From assembly GCA_023417515.1 (NCBI GenBank), contig JAEZFL010000077.1, forward strand, positions 1 through 22,469: a DNA stretch of 22,469 bases, read 5' to 3'. Under the pieces are notes generated by a model that saw nothing but the letters and a program-made list of their open reading frames with translations, did not search any database and was not told the origin of the DNA. Below, one piece after another: positions 7,544-15,213 of this stretch (its first letter is position 1; each line of letters opens with the position of its first letter). Source of the stretch: Pseudomonadota bacterium (GTDB taxonomy: Bacteria; Pseudomonadota; Alphaproteobacteria; Sphingomonadales; Sphingomonadaceae). Made by a program: the position numbers and the translations under genes.

Positions 7544-7572
7544 GGGTTCAAATCCCACCCGGATTGGCTAGA
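7544..7572 (+). other. tRNA 3'-end-like scrap before pheS
   Basis: GGGTTCAAATCCC at 7544-7556 looks like a tRNA T arm, and the following bases run into GGCTA near 7572 where an acceptor end and CCA would be expected. The T stem has only three pairs, and no matching 5' half is present upstream. This is not a functional tRNA. It could be the remnant of an attachment site, a decayed tRNA, or chance. Confidence 0.25.
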
Positions 7573-7580
7573 GGGGCGGC

Positions 7581-8660
7581 ATGTCCAGCCCTGAAGCCCT
7601 CGAACAGCAGATCCTTCCGCAAGTGGCGGACGCCGCCGACCTGGCGGCGCTCGAGGCCGTGCGCGTGTCGGCGCTCGGCAAGCAGGGCGCCGTCACCGCC
7701 TTGCTCAAGACGCTCGGAGGCATGTCGGCCGAGGAACGGCAGGCGCAGGGCCCGCGCATCCATGCGCTTCGCGAGGCGGTGACCGCGGCGCTCGCCGACC
7801 GCAAGGCCGCGCTCGAGGCCGCCGAGCTCGACGCCCGCCTCGCCCGCGAGCGGGTCGACGTCACGCTGCCGGTCCAGCCGGCGCCGCGCGGCACCGTCCA
7901 TCCGGTGAGCCAGGTGATGGACGAGCTCGCCGAGATCTTCGCCGACATGGGCTTCGCGGTCGCGGCCGGTCCCGAGGTCGAGACCGACTGGCATAATTTC
8001 ACCGCCTTGAACTTCGCCGACGACCATCCGGCGCGGGCGATGCACGACACTTTCTATCTCGAGGAGACCGGGCCGAACGGCGAGAAGATGGTGCTGCGCA
8101 CCCATACCTCGCCGGTGCAGATCCGCGTCATGACGTCACAGAAGCCGCCGATCTACGCGGTGATGCCGGGCCGCGTGTACCGTTCCGACAGCGATGCCAC
8201 CCACACGCCGATGTTCCACCAGGTCGAGGGGCTGGTGATCGACAAGGGGATCACCCTCGGCCACCTCAAATGGACCCTGGAGACCTTCCTCAAGGCTTTC
8301 TTCGAGCGCGACGACATCGTCCTTCGCCTGCGGCCGAGCTATTTCCCGTTCACCGAGCCGTCGGCGGAAGTCGACGTCGGCTACACGCTTCAGAACGGGC
8401 GGCGCGTGCTCGGCGGAAGCGACCATTGGATGGAACTCCTGGGCTCGGGAATGGTCCACCCCAACGTCATCCGCAATTGCGGGCTCGATCCCGACGAGTG
8501 GCAGGGCTTCGCCTTCGGCTGCGGAATCGACCGACTGGCGATGCTGAAATATGGCATGGACGACCTTCGCGCCTTTTTCGACGGCGATCTTCGCTGGCTG
8601 CGCCACTACGGCTTCGCGTCGCTCGACGTGCCCACCCTGAGCGGAGGAGTGGGCGCATGA
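7581..8660 (+). CDS. pheS: Phenylalanine-tRNA ligase alpha subunit
   Basis: This 359-residue catalytic subunit of the alpha2-beta2 enzyme charges tRNA-Phe. The N-terminal part (about 1-90) is the coiled-coil tRNA-binding domain. The class II core follows, with motif 2 around GRVYRSDSDATHTPMFHQVE, PSYFPFTEPS for substrate binding, and motif 3 at FAFGCGIDRLAML. The length is the usual one. ATG at 7581 follows GAGGGG four bases upstream. The stop overlaps the pheT start in ATGA (8657-8660), which implies translational coupling. In many bacteria rpmI-rplT precede pheS; here the upstream gene is the zinc-ribbon/PilZ gene, with a tRNA-like scrap between. Confidence 0.97.
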   Translation: MSSPEALEQQILPQVADAADLAALEAVRVSALGKQGAVTALLKTLGGMSAEERQAQGPRIHALREAVTAALADRKAALEAAELDARLARERVDVTLPVQPAPRGTVHPVSQVMDELAEIFADMGFAVAAGPEVETDWHNFTALNFADDHPARAMHDTFYLEETGPNGEKMVLRTHTSPVQIRVMTSQKPPIYAVMPGRVYRSDSDATHTPMFHQVEGLVIDKGITLGHLKWTLETFLKAFFERDDIVLRLRPSYFPFTEPSAEVDVGYTLQNGRRVLGGSDHWMELLGSGMVHPNVIRNCGLDPDEWQGFAFGCGIDRLAMLKYGMDDLRAFFDGDLRWLRHYGFASLDVPTLSGGVGA

Positions 8661-11029
8661 AGTTCACTTTGTCCTGGCTTAAGGAGCATCTCGACACCGA
8701 CGCCACGCTCGACGAGGTCGTCGGCCGGCTGAATTCGCTCGGGCTCGAGGTCGAGGGCGTCGACAATCCCGGCGAGAAGCTCGCAGCCTTCCGGGTCGCC
8801 GAGATCCTGACCGCGGAGCGCCACCCGCAGGCGGACAAGCTGCAGGTCCTCACCGTCGATGCCGGCGAAGGGCCTATGCAGGTCGTGTGCGGAGCGCCCA
8901 ATGCGCGCGCCGGCATGAAAGGCGTGTTCGGAGCGCCCGGCACTTATGTCCCGGGCAGCGGCATCACCCTTAAGGTTGCGGCGATCCGCGGCGTCGAGAG
9001 CAAGGGCATGATGTGCTCGGTGCGCGAGCTGGAGCTCGGCGACTCGCATGAGGGCATCATCGAGCTGCCCGAGGACGCGCCCGTCGGCGCCGTCTTCCCG
9101 GACTATGCCGGCCTCAACGATGCGGTCATCGACGTGTCGGTCAATCCCAACCGGCCCGAGGCGATGGGCGTGCACGGCATCGCCCGCGACCTCGCCGCGT
9201 CCGGGCTCGGCACGTTGAAGCCGATCGATGTTCCCGACATCGCCGGCACCTTCCCGTCGCCGGTCGAGATCCGAATCGAGGACAAGGAGGGCTGCAAGGC
9301 CTTTTACGGCCGGGTCATCCGCGGAGTCCGCAACGGCCCGTCGCCGGACTGGCTCTCGCGCCGGCTCCAGGCGGTCGGCCAGCGCTCGATCAGCGCGCTG
9401 GTCGACATGACCAACTATGTCATGCTGACCTATGGGCGGCCGCTTCACGTCTACGACCTCGCCAAATTGAGCGGCGCGGTGGTCGCGCGCAAGGCCAGGC
9501 CGGGCGAGCAGGTCGAAGCTCTGAACGGCAAGACCTACACGCTCGACGAGACGATGACGGTGATCGCCGACCAGGCCGGAGTCCACGACATCGGCGGCAT
9601 CATGGGCGGCGAGCATAGCGGCGTTACCGAGGCGACGACCGACATCCTCATCGAATGCGCCTGGTTCGACCCCCACGCGATCACCCGCACCGGGCAGAAG
9701 CTTGCGCTCGCCTCCGACGCGCGCAGCCGCTTCGAGCGCGGCGTGGACCCGGCCTTCGTCGAGCCGGGCATCCAGCTCGCGACGAAGTGGGCGCTGGAGC
9801 TCGCGGGCGGCGAGCCGTCCGAAGTGGTGCGTGCGGGTGAGCCGCCGATGGAGCGGCAGGCCTTCGCCTACCGGCCGCAGCGTTGCGCGGGCCTCGCCGG
9901 AATCGACATTGCCGAAGACCGCCAGGAAGAGATCCTGCGCAGCCTCGGCTTCGACGTGGCGCGCGGCGGTCCGTGGCAGGTCATCGCGCCGACCTTCCGC
10001 CCGGACATCCACGGCGAGGCGGACATCGTTGAGGAAGTCGCCCGAATCCACGGCTTCGACAAGATCCCGTCCACGCCGCTGCCGCGCGCCGACGGAGTCG
10101 CCCGGCCGACCGCGACCCCGGAACAGCTGGTCGAGCGCCGCGCCCGCCGCTTCGCCGCGGCTCGCGGGCTGAACGAGGCGGTCACGTGGAGCTTCATCTC
10201 GGAAGAGGAAGCGGCCCATTTCGGCGGCTCGGCCTGGACCGTCGCCAACCCGATCAGCGACGATTTGAGGGTTATGCGGCCATCGCTTCTGCCCGGACTG
10301 ATCGCCGCCGCCCGACGCAACCGCGCGCGGGGCGCCGACAGCGTCCGCCTGTTCGAGATCGGCCGGCGCTACTTCAAGGACGGCGAGCCCCTGACCGTCG
10401 GCATCATCCTGGCCGGCGAACGCAGCCATCGTCATTGGCGAAGCGGACGAGCGGCCCCCTTCGACCTGTTCGATGCCAAGGAAGAAGCGCTCGCGCTTCT
10501 CGCCGCAGTGGGCGCGCCGGTCGACAACCTCCAGGTCAGCGCCGACGCGGGCGGGACCTACCATCCCGGCCGCTCGGGCAAGCTGACGCTCGGCAAGGCG
10601 GTGCTGGCCGAGTTCGGCGAGCTTCACCCGCGAATCCTCAAGGCGTTCGATCTCGACGGTCCGGCCGCGGCCGCGCAGATCTTCCTCGACGCGCTGCCGT
10701 CCAGGCGCGGCGGCGCAGGCCGGATGCGCCCCGCCTACACGCCGCCGGCGCTTCAGGCGGTGAAGCGCGACTTCGCCTTCCTGGTGCCGGAAGCGCTCGA
10801 GGCCGACCGCCTGCTCCGCGCCGTGCGCGGCGCCGACAAGGCGGCGATCGCCTCGGTCAGCCTGTTCGATGTGTTCACCGGCCAGGGTGTCGCCCAGGGG
10901 GAGAAGTCGCTGGCGCTCGAGGTCGTACTCCAGCCGACCGACAAGAGCTTCACCGACGAGGAGTTGAAGGCGATCGGCGATCGCATCGTCGCTGCCGCCG
11001 GCAAGCTCGGTGCGCGGTTGAGGGACTGA
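8657..11029 (+). CDS. pheT: Phenylalanine-tRNA ligase beta subunit
   Basis: This 790-residue large subunit of phenylalanyl-tRNA synthetase partners with PheS. The start MKFTLSWLKEHLDT is standard. Domains appear in order: the EMAP/Myf-like tRNA-binding domain (about 40-150, including CGAPNAR), the B3/B4 editing domain that clears mischarged Tyr-tRNA-Phe (about 210-385, with NRPEAMGVHGIARDLAA just before), B5 (about 400-470), the catalytic-like core, and the C-terminal FDX-ACB anticodon-binding domain (about 695-790). The length is normal and no frame break is visible. The ATG at 8657 lies inside the end of pheS. The gene converges on the GH84 operon, with a palindromic repeat in the 118-bp gap. 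Confidence 0.97.
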   Translation: MKFTLSWLKEHLDTDATLDEVVGRLNSLGLEVEGVDNPGEKLAAFRVAEILTAERHPQADKLQVLTVDAGEGPMQVVCGAPNARAGMKGVFGAPGTYVPGSGITLKVAAIRGVESKGMMCSVRELELGDSHEGIIELPEDAPVGAVFPDYAGLNDAVIDVSVNPNRPEAMGVHGIARDLAASGLGTLKPIDVPDIAGTFPSPVEIRIEDKEGCKAFYGRVIRGVRNGPSPDWLSRRLQAVGQRSISALVDMTNYVMLTYGRPLHVYDLAKLSGAVVARKARPGEQVEALNGKTYTLDETMTVIADQAGVHDIGGIMGGEHSGVTEATTDILIECAWFDPHAITRTGQKLALASDARSRFERGVDPAFVEPGIQLATKWALELAGGEPSEVVRAGEPPMERQAFAYRPQRCAGLAGIDIAEDRQEEILRSLGFDVARGGPWQVIAPTFRPDIHGEADIVEEVARIHGFDKIPSTPLPRADGVARPTATPEQLVERRARRFAAARGLNEAVTWSFISEEEAAHFGGSAWTVANPISDDLRVMRPSLLPGLIAAARRNRARGADSVRLFEIGRRYFKDGEPLTVGIILAGERSHRHWRSGRAAPFDLFDAKEEALALLAAVGAPVDNLQVSADAGGTYHPGRSGKLTLGKAVLAEFGELHPRILKAFDLDGPAAAAQIFLDALPSRRGGAGRMRPAYTPPALQAVKRDFAFLVPEALEADRLLRAVRGADKAAIASVSLFDVFTGQGVAQGEKSLALEVVLQPTDKSFTDEELKAIGDRIVAAAGKLGARLRD

Positions 11030-11037
11030 GCCCCGCT

Positions 11038-11133
11038 CGTCTCGAGCGAAGTCGAGAGACGTTGTTCGAGCGCAGCCGAGAACGACCAGCCGCCTCGGCT
11101 GCGCTCGGCGGGATGTCTCGACTTCGCTCGACA
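11038..11133. repeat. Nested palindromic repeat between pheT and the GH84 gene
   Basis: Two exact inverted pairs are nested: TCGAGCGAAGTCGAGA (11042-11057) with its complement at 11116-11131, and CGAGCGCAGCCGAG (11067-11080) with its complement at 11094-11107. The whole can fold into one long cruciform-like hairpin between convergent genes. The TCGACTTCGCTCGA core resembles dispersed repeats common in sphingomonads. It may block read-through from both sides. Confidence 0.75.
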
Positions 11134-11147
11134 TGAGAGATTTCGGG

Positions 11148-12212
11148 CTATTGAGTCTGCACCGCCTCGTCGGCGAGGTTCCAGACGCCGTCGAGCCATG
11201 CGACGATCTCCGCAGCGCCGGGATGGGCGTAGCCGTCGTAGCGCGTGCGCAGGATCGGCCGGCGGTGATCGAGCCGGTCGAGACCGCGGTCCTGGAGGAA
11301 GAGGATGTCGCGCTGGACCTGAGCGGCGAGATCGGGACCGAGCACCTCGCGCGCGGCCCGCTCGAAGGCCGCGACATAATCGTAATCCTCGCCGCGCCTG
11401 TAGCTCTCGGCCAGAGTCAGCGCGGGGATTCGGCTCAGCACCGCCTGTGACGCCGGGTTGACCCCGTGCGCCGAGACGTGCCGGCGGATCTCGGCCGGCC
11501 GGCCGGTGAAGCCGCGCAGGTGCAAGTGCTGCGACATCCGAGCGCCGTCGTTGACCGGGTAATTGTCCCATAGGAACGGCTTGCGGCCGATCTCGCCCGC
11601 TACCCGGGCGAGGTGGCCGGGCGACAGCTCGCGGCTGCACACTTCGGGACCGGTCCACATGATCTCGATGGCCGGATCGAGCAGCCGGCCGAGCTGGCGC
11701 AGATAAAAGTCCGGCCGCTGGCCGAAAGCGCCGTCGAGCACGGGATCGTCGGAATAATAGCTCGGGCAGCACAAGATGCGAGTCGCCTTGGTCCGCTCGG
11801 CGGCGAAGGTGACGATCGCCGCCTGGCGTTCGGCGAGATCGGCGATGTCGCCGCGCATGTCGTCGAACAGGATGGCAAGGTCGTCGACACCGAGCGAGTC
11901 GAGATGGGCGAGCTTGCGCACCAGCATGTCCTGCCAGCCGCGCTCCGGAGCGAGGTGAAGCTCGAACGGGCTCAGGCCGACTCCGAAGCGCACGGCGATC
12001 GCGCGGCATTCGGCGGCGAAGGCGGCCAGCTGCGCCATCTCGGAATCCGGGTGCAGCTCCTGCCAGCGGCGACGCAGGAAGGGGTCCGCCTTGGGCGCGT
12101 AGAGATAAAAGCGATAATTGTGGGGCCGCAGGTAGCGGACCGTCTCGGACCGTTCGCGCCAGCTCCACGGTCGCCCGAAAAAGCCTTCGATGATGCCGAG
12201 CTCGGGGATCAC
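11148..12212 (-). CDS. GH84 family beta-N-acetylglucosaminidase, cytoplasmic
   Basis: This 354-residue glycosidase matches the NAGidase/O-GlcNAcase fold of family GH84. The opening IIEGFFGRPWSW, the catalytic aspartate pair in ILFDDM (D117, D118), WTGPEVCS and WDNYPVND are all hallmarks. Family members remove beta-linked N-acetylglucosamine by substrate-assisted catalysis using the two aspartates. No signal peptide or membrane segment is seen, so it should act inside the cell; its target (protein O-GlcNAc, recycled wall sugars, other) is unknown. The start is GTG at 12212, overlapping the plsC-like stop as GTGA (12209-12212). The frame is open further upstream, but that part lies inside plsC. 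It is the last gene of the ftsE operon, an unexpected place for this enzyme. Confidence 0.88.
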   Translation of the reverse strand: MIPELGIIEGFFGRPWSWRERSETVRYLRPHNYRFYLYAPKADPFLRRRWQELHPDSEMAQLAAFAAECRAIAVRFGVGLSPFELHLAPERGWQDMLVRKLAHLDSLGVDDLAILFDDMRGDIADLAERQAAIVTFAAERTKATRILCCPSYYSDDPVLDGAFGQRPDFYLRQLGRLLDPAIEIMWTGPEVCSRELSPGHLARVAGEIGRKPFLWDNYPVNDGARMSQHLHLRGFTGRPAEIRRHVSAHGVNPASQAVLSRIPALTLAESYRRGEDYDYVAAFERAAREVLGPDLAAQVQRDILFLQDRGLDRLDHRRPILRTRYDGYAHPGAAEIVAWLDGVWNLADEAVQTQ

Positions 12213-12907
12213 GCCCTGGCCTCCAATGCGTTGATCGCGTCGTGCACGCGCTGCTCGACCTCCTTGCGCGGCAGCCCTGCCGGAATCGGCGCGCCGAAGC
12301 GCATGGTGACGGTGCCGCTGCGCTTGATCCAGCCCTTCGGCCAGACCCGGCCGCTGTCGAGCGCGACTGGCACCACGGGCAGGCCGAGCCGGCGATAGAG
12401 GCCGGCAAAGCCGGGCTGGAGCGGCGGCTGCTCGCCGGGCAGCACCCGGGTGCCCTCGGGAAAGATCAGGATCGGGCGCTGCTCGGCAAGCGCCATGTCC
12501 GCCTCCCGCATCATCGCCCGAAGCGCCGACGCGCCGCCGCTGCGGTCGATCGCGATGCAGCCGTAACGCCGCGTCGCCCAGCCGAACACGGGGATATCCG
12601 CGAGCTGCCGTTTCATCACGATGGCGGGCTCGCCGAGGATCCGGACGAGGTCGAGAGTCTCGTACATCGCCTGGTGCTTGGCGGCGAACAGCACCGGCTC
12701 GGCCGGCACGTCGCCCTCGATGCGCGTGCGGATGCCGAGGATCCAGCGGCAGCACCAGCCGTGGAACCTGACCCAGCCCACCACGTAACGGCGCAGCGGC
12801 CGACGCCCGAGCGCCGCCACCGGCACGGTCAGCAAGACGATCGGCACCGTCAGGCCGTAGAAGACGATCATGAAGATCAGCGAACGCAGCGCAGCAAGCA
12901 CGGTCAC
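12209..12907 (-). CDS. plsC: 1-acyl-sn-glycerol-3-phosphate acyltransferase family protein
   Basis: This 232-residue membrane enzyme of the PlsC/LPLAT family transfers an acyl chain to lysophosphatidic acid in phospholipid synthesis. Residues about 8-32 form a membrane segment. The catalytic block is KHQAMYETLD: His78 is followed after four residues by Glu83 instead of the usual Asp (HX4E, not HX4D). The second block FPEGTR (149-154) binds the phosphate. VPVALDSGRVW is also typical. The start is GTG at 12907, overlapping the YdcF-like stop as GTGA. Being within the ftsEX operon links membrane lipid supply to division. The exact acyl acceptor is not certain, so the symbol is by family. Confidence 0.88.
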   Translation of the reverse strand: MTVLAALRSLIFMIVFYGLTVPIVLLTVPVAALGRRPLRRYVVGWVRFHGWCCRWILGIRTRIEGDVPAEPVLFAAKHQAMYETLDLVRILGEPAIVMKRQLADIPVFGWATRRYGCIAIDRSGGASALRAMMREADMALAEQRPILIFPEGTRVLPGEQPPLQPGFAGLYRRLGLPVVPVALDSGRVWPKGWIKRSGTVTMRFGAPIPAGLPRKEVEQRVHDAINALEARA

Positions 12908-13443
12908 TCCAGGCCCAGCTCCTCGCCGAACGGGCTGATCAGATATTTGTTATATTCGACGAAGAGCTGCTTGAAGGTCCGCTCCGAATGGACCGCGTCG
13001 GTGACGATCCGGGTCGCGCTGCCGAGCCGCCAGCCAATCTCCTTGCGCGCCCGCGGCATGTGCCAGTCGTTGGTCACCACCCGGATCGAGCGAAGCCGGC
13101 GACGCTGCACCCATTCGGCGATCTCCTGGCCGTTGGTGCGGGTGTCGGTCGCGGCGCGGCCGAGATCGACGCAGCAGCGGATCGTCGCCATCGGCACGTC
13201 GTAGCGGGCGGCGAGCTCCTGCGGGCGGACCTCGCTCGCGACTCCGGAGATGAGCAGGCGATCGGCCGCGCCGCGCTCGATCAGCTCAAAGCCGCGCGCG
13301 ACCCTGCCCTCGCCGCCGGTGAGCACGACGATGCCGTCGGTCCGCTCGGCCCCGGCCGGACCCGGCAGGCTGTTCATGAACCACACGAGCCCGGCGCCGT
13401 AGAGCAGGATCGGGAAGATGCTGAAGCGAATGAGCCTGCGCAT
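12904..13443 (-). CDS. YdcF family protein (DUF218)
   Basis: This 179-residue protein has one N-terminal membrane segment (about 5-24) and a DUF218 domain, probably on the periplasmic side. Marks are GIVVLTGGEGRVARGFELI, the ADRLLISG strand, and DTRTNGQEIAEWV followed by VVTNDWHMPRA. DUF218 proteins include SanA, ElyC and YdcF and are linked to envelope integrity; no reaction is firmly known. ATG at 13443 starts 2 bp after the ftsX stop, and the gene ends in a GTGA overlap with plsC. This position supports an envelope role, which is inference. Confidence 0.88.
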   Translation of the reverse strand: MRRLIRFSIFPILLYGAGLVWFMNSLPGPAGAERTDGIVVLTGGEGRVARGFELIERGAADRLLISGVASEVRPQELAARYDVPMATIRCCVDLGRAATDTRTNGQEIAEWVQRRRLRSIRVVTNDWHMPRARKEIGWRLGSATRIVTDAVHSERTFKQLFVEYNKYLISPFGEELGLE

Positions 13444-13445
13444 GG

Positions 13446-14342
13446 CTAGAGCAGCCTGCCGAGCGCGCGCTGGATCGTGATTCGGGCGACCAGCAAGGCG
13501 AGCGCCGCGCCTGCGAGCGGCAGCAATGCAAGCACCACCCAGGCATGGGCGGGCAGCGCGATCGAGCCGAGCAGCTCCGACCCGATCGCAGCCACCCGGC
13601 CGCCGATCAGCACGAGGACCAGGATCGCCAGCGCCGCGCCGACGATGCCGCCGAACAGGACGTCGAGAGCGATTCGGCGCTGGAACATGCGGGCGATCTG
13701 CTGGTCGGTGGCGCCCATCAGATGGAGGATCTCGATCGTCTGCGCATGGGTGTTGAGCGAGGAGCGCGCCGCGAGCACCACCGTCGCCGCGGTGGCGGCG
13801 ATCATCAATCCGACCAGCCCGGCCGCAAGCCATTGAAGCGAGGCGAGCAGGCCCGAAAAGGGCCCGAGCCAGTCGGCGACGTCCGACACCACCGCGGTCG
13901 GGGCCATGTCCTGCACCGCCATGCGCAGCTGCGGCAGCCGCGCGCGGGCGCCGGCGTCGAGGTCGACGTCGATCAGCGCCGGCACGGGCAGCTCGGCGGC
14001 TGCCGCGGACGCGCCGAGCCACGGCTCGAGCAAAGCGTCGAGCTCCTCCTCGGGCACCGAGCGAACCCGGGTCACGCCTTCGGTCCGCTCCAGCAGGGCG
14101 GCGACTTCGGCGGCCTGGCGGTCGCGAAGCTCCGGATTGGCCTCGACGATCTGGACGGTGACCCGGTTGCCGATCTGCCCTTCGATCCGCTCCGCCCCGG
14201 CCGCCAGCCCGAGCCCGGTCGCAGCGGCGAGCGCGGTCAGGAACATCATGATCGCGATCACCCAGGGCATCGGTCCCGACAGACGCCCCTCCGGGAACAG
14301 CCGCTTGTCGCGGGCGCCCAGCTCGCGCGCCGACGCGTTCAT
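13446..14342 (-). CDS. ftsX: Cell division protein FtsX
   Basis: This 298-residue membrane subunit of the FtsEX complex acts at the division site, where it controls cell wall hydrolases in many bacteria. There are four membrane segments (about 25-48, 168-192, 223-247 and 262-287), with a large periplasmic loop between the first two. The cytoplasmic loop ILHLMGATDQQIARMFQRR is the conserved coupling region to FtsE. The start ATG at 14342 overlaps the ftsE stop as ATGA (14339-14342). Sequence of the periplasmic loop is weakly conserved, as is normal, so which hydrolase it binds cannot be read. Confidence 0.92.
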   Translation of the reverse strand: MNASARELGARDKRLFPEGRLSGPMPWVIAIMMFLTALAAATGLGLAAGAERIEGQIGNRVTVQIVEANPELRDRQAAEVAALLERTEGVTRVRSVPEEELDALLEPWLGASAAAAELPVPALIDVDLDAGARARLPQLRMAVQDMAPTAVVSDVADWLGPFSGLLASLQWLAAGLVGLMIAATAATVVLAARSSLNTHAQTIEILHLMGATDQQIARMFQRRIALDVLFGGIVGAALAILVLVLIGGRVAAIGSELLGSIALPAHAWVVLALLPLAGAALALLVARITIQRALGRLL

Positions 14343-15109
14343 CCGAGGCCTCCCGCCGTCTCGACCTTGCGCGGCGGGTTGCGCAACGCCCCGGTCGGAT
14401 CGGCGAGCTGGCCGCGGTCGAGGCGGATCATCTCCGCGCTCGGAACCGAGGTGAGCAAATGCAGGTCATGGGTCGCGACGATCACGGTCGTGCCCAACTT
14501 GTTGAGCGCATCGAACAGGTGGATGAGGCGCTTGGCCATTTCCGGGTCGACGTTGCCGGTCGGCTCGTCGGCGACGAGCAATTCGGGCCGGGCGATCACC
14601 GCCCGGGCGATGGCGACGCGCTGCTGCTCGCCGCCCGACAGGGTCGCCGGCCGAGCGCTGGCCCGGTCCGAGAGGCCGACCCAGGCAAGCATCTCGTTGA
14701 CCGGAGTCGCGATGTCCCGCTCGTCGACGCCCGCGACGCGGAGCGGAAGCGCGACATTGTCGAACGCCGACAGATGCGGGACCAGCCGGAATTCCTGGAA
14801 CACCACGCCGATCCGCCGGCGGAATCCCGGCAGGCGCGCGCGCGGCATCGTCACGATGTCCTCGCCGAACAGACGGATCAGGCCGCGGCTCGGCCTGAGC
14901 GCGAGGTAGAGCAGCTTCAGAAGCGACGTCTTGCCTGCGCCGGACGGGCCGGTGAGGAAGTAGAAGCCGCCGGTGCGCAGCGAAAAGGACAGGTCGGACA
15001 AGGTCTCGGCGCCCGTGCCATAGCGCAGCCCGACATTGTCGAACCGGACGATCGGGCCGGGAGCATTCACGGGCGGGCGGGAACCTTCATCGCGGCCAAC
15101 CCATGGCAT
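14339..15109 (-). CDS. ftsE: Cell division ATP-binding protein FtsE
   Basis: This is the ABC ATPase of the FtsEX division complex. Counting from ATG at 15109 (256 residues), Walker A is GPSGAGKTS (54-62), followed by the Q loop in VVFQEFRLVPHLS, the signature LSGGEQQR, Walker B LLVADEPTGNVD and the switch THD. The start is uncertain. GTG at 15070 would give 243 residues, with IVRFDNVGLRYG just after the start as in most FtsE proteins. Neither start has a strong ribosome binding site: GAGGG lies 12 bases before 15109. The gene heads a five-gene minus-strand operon and is divergent from a zinc-ribbon membrane protein 104 bp away, where its promoter should lie. Confidence 0.93.
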   Translation of the reverse strand: MPWVGRDEGSRPPVNAPGPIVRFDNVGLRYGTGAETLSDLSFSLRTGGFYFLTGPSGAGKTSLLKLLYLALRPSRGLIRLFGEDIVTMPRARLPGFRRRIGVVFQEFRLVPHLSAFDNVALPLRVAGVDERDIATPVNEMLAWVGLSDRASARPATLSGGEQQRVAIARAVIARPELLVADEPTGNVDPEMAKRLIHLFDALNKLGTTVIVATHDLHLLTSVPSAEMIRLDRGQLADPTGALRNPPRKVETAGGLG

Positions 15110-15213
15110 GCGCGCTTATGGCCCTCAAGCGGCAGAAAGGCCCGCATTTGCTTGATGGTGTCCCCCGCCCGTGCTTAGGAGGCCGGTACCAGCCGCAAAG
15201 GTGCGTCGCGTAG

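Noticed and set aside
7541..7572. A functional tRNA gene before pheS
   Set aside because: Only a T-arm-like stretch is present. There is no 5' acceptor half, D arm or anticodon arm that folds with it.
8606..11377. 923-codon minus-strand frame opposite pheT
   Set aside because: It is a shadow of pheT. The product is Arg/Ala/Asp-rich without recognisable domains.
13545..14909. 454-codon plus-strand frame opposite ftsX and ftsE
   Set aside because: It is a shadow of two well-supported genes in a coupled operon.
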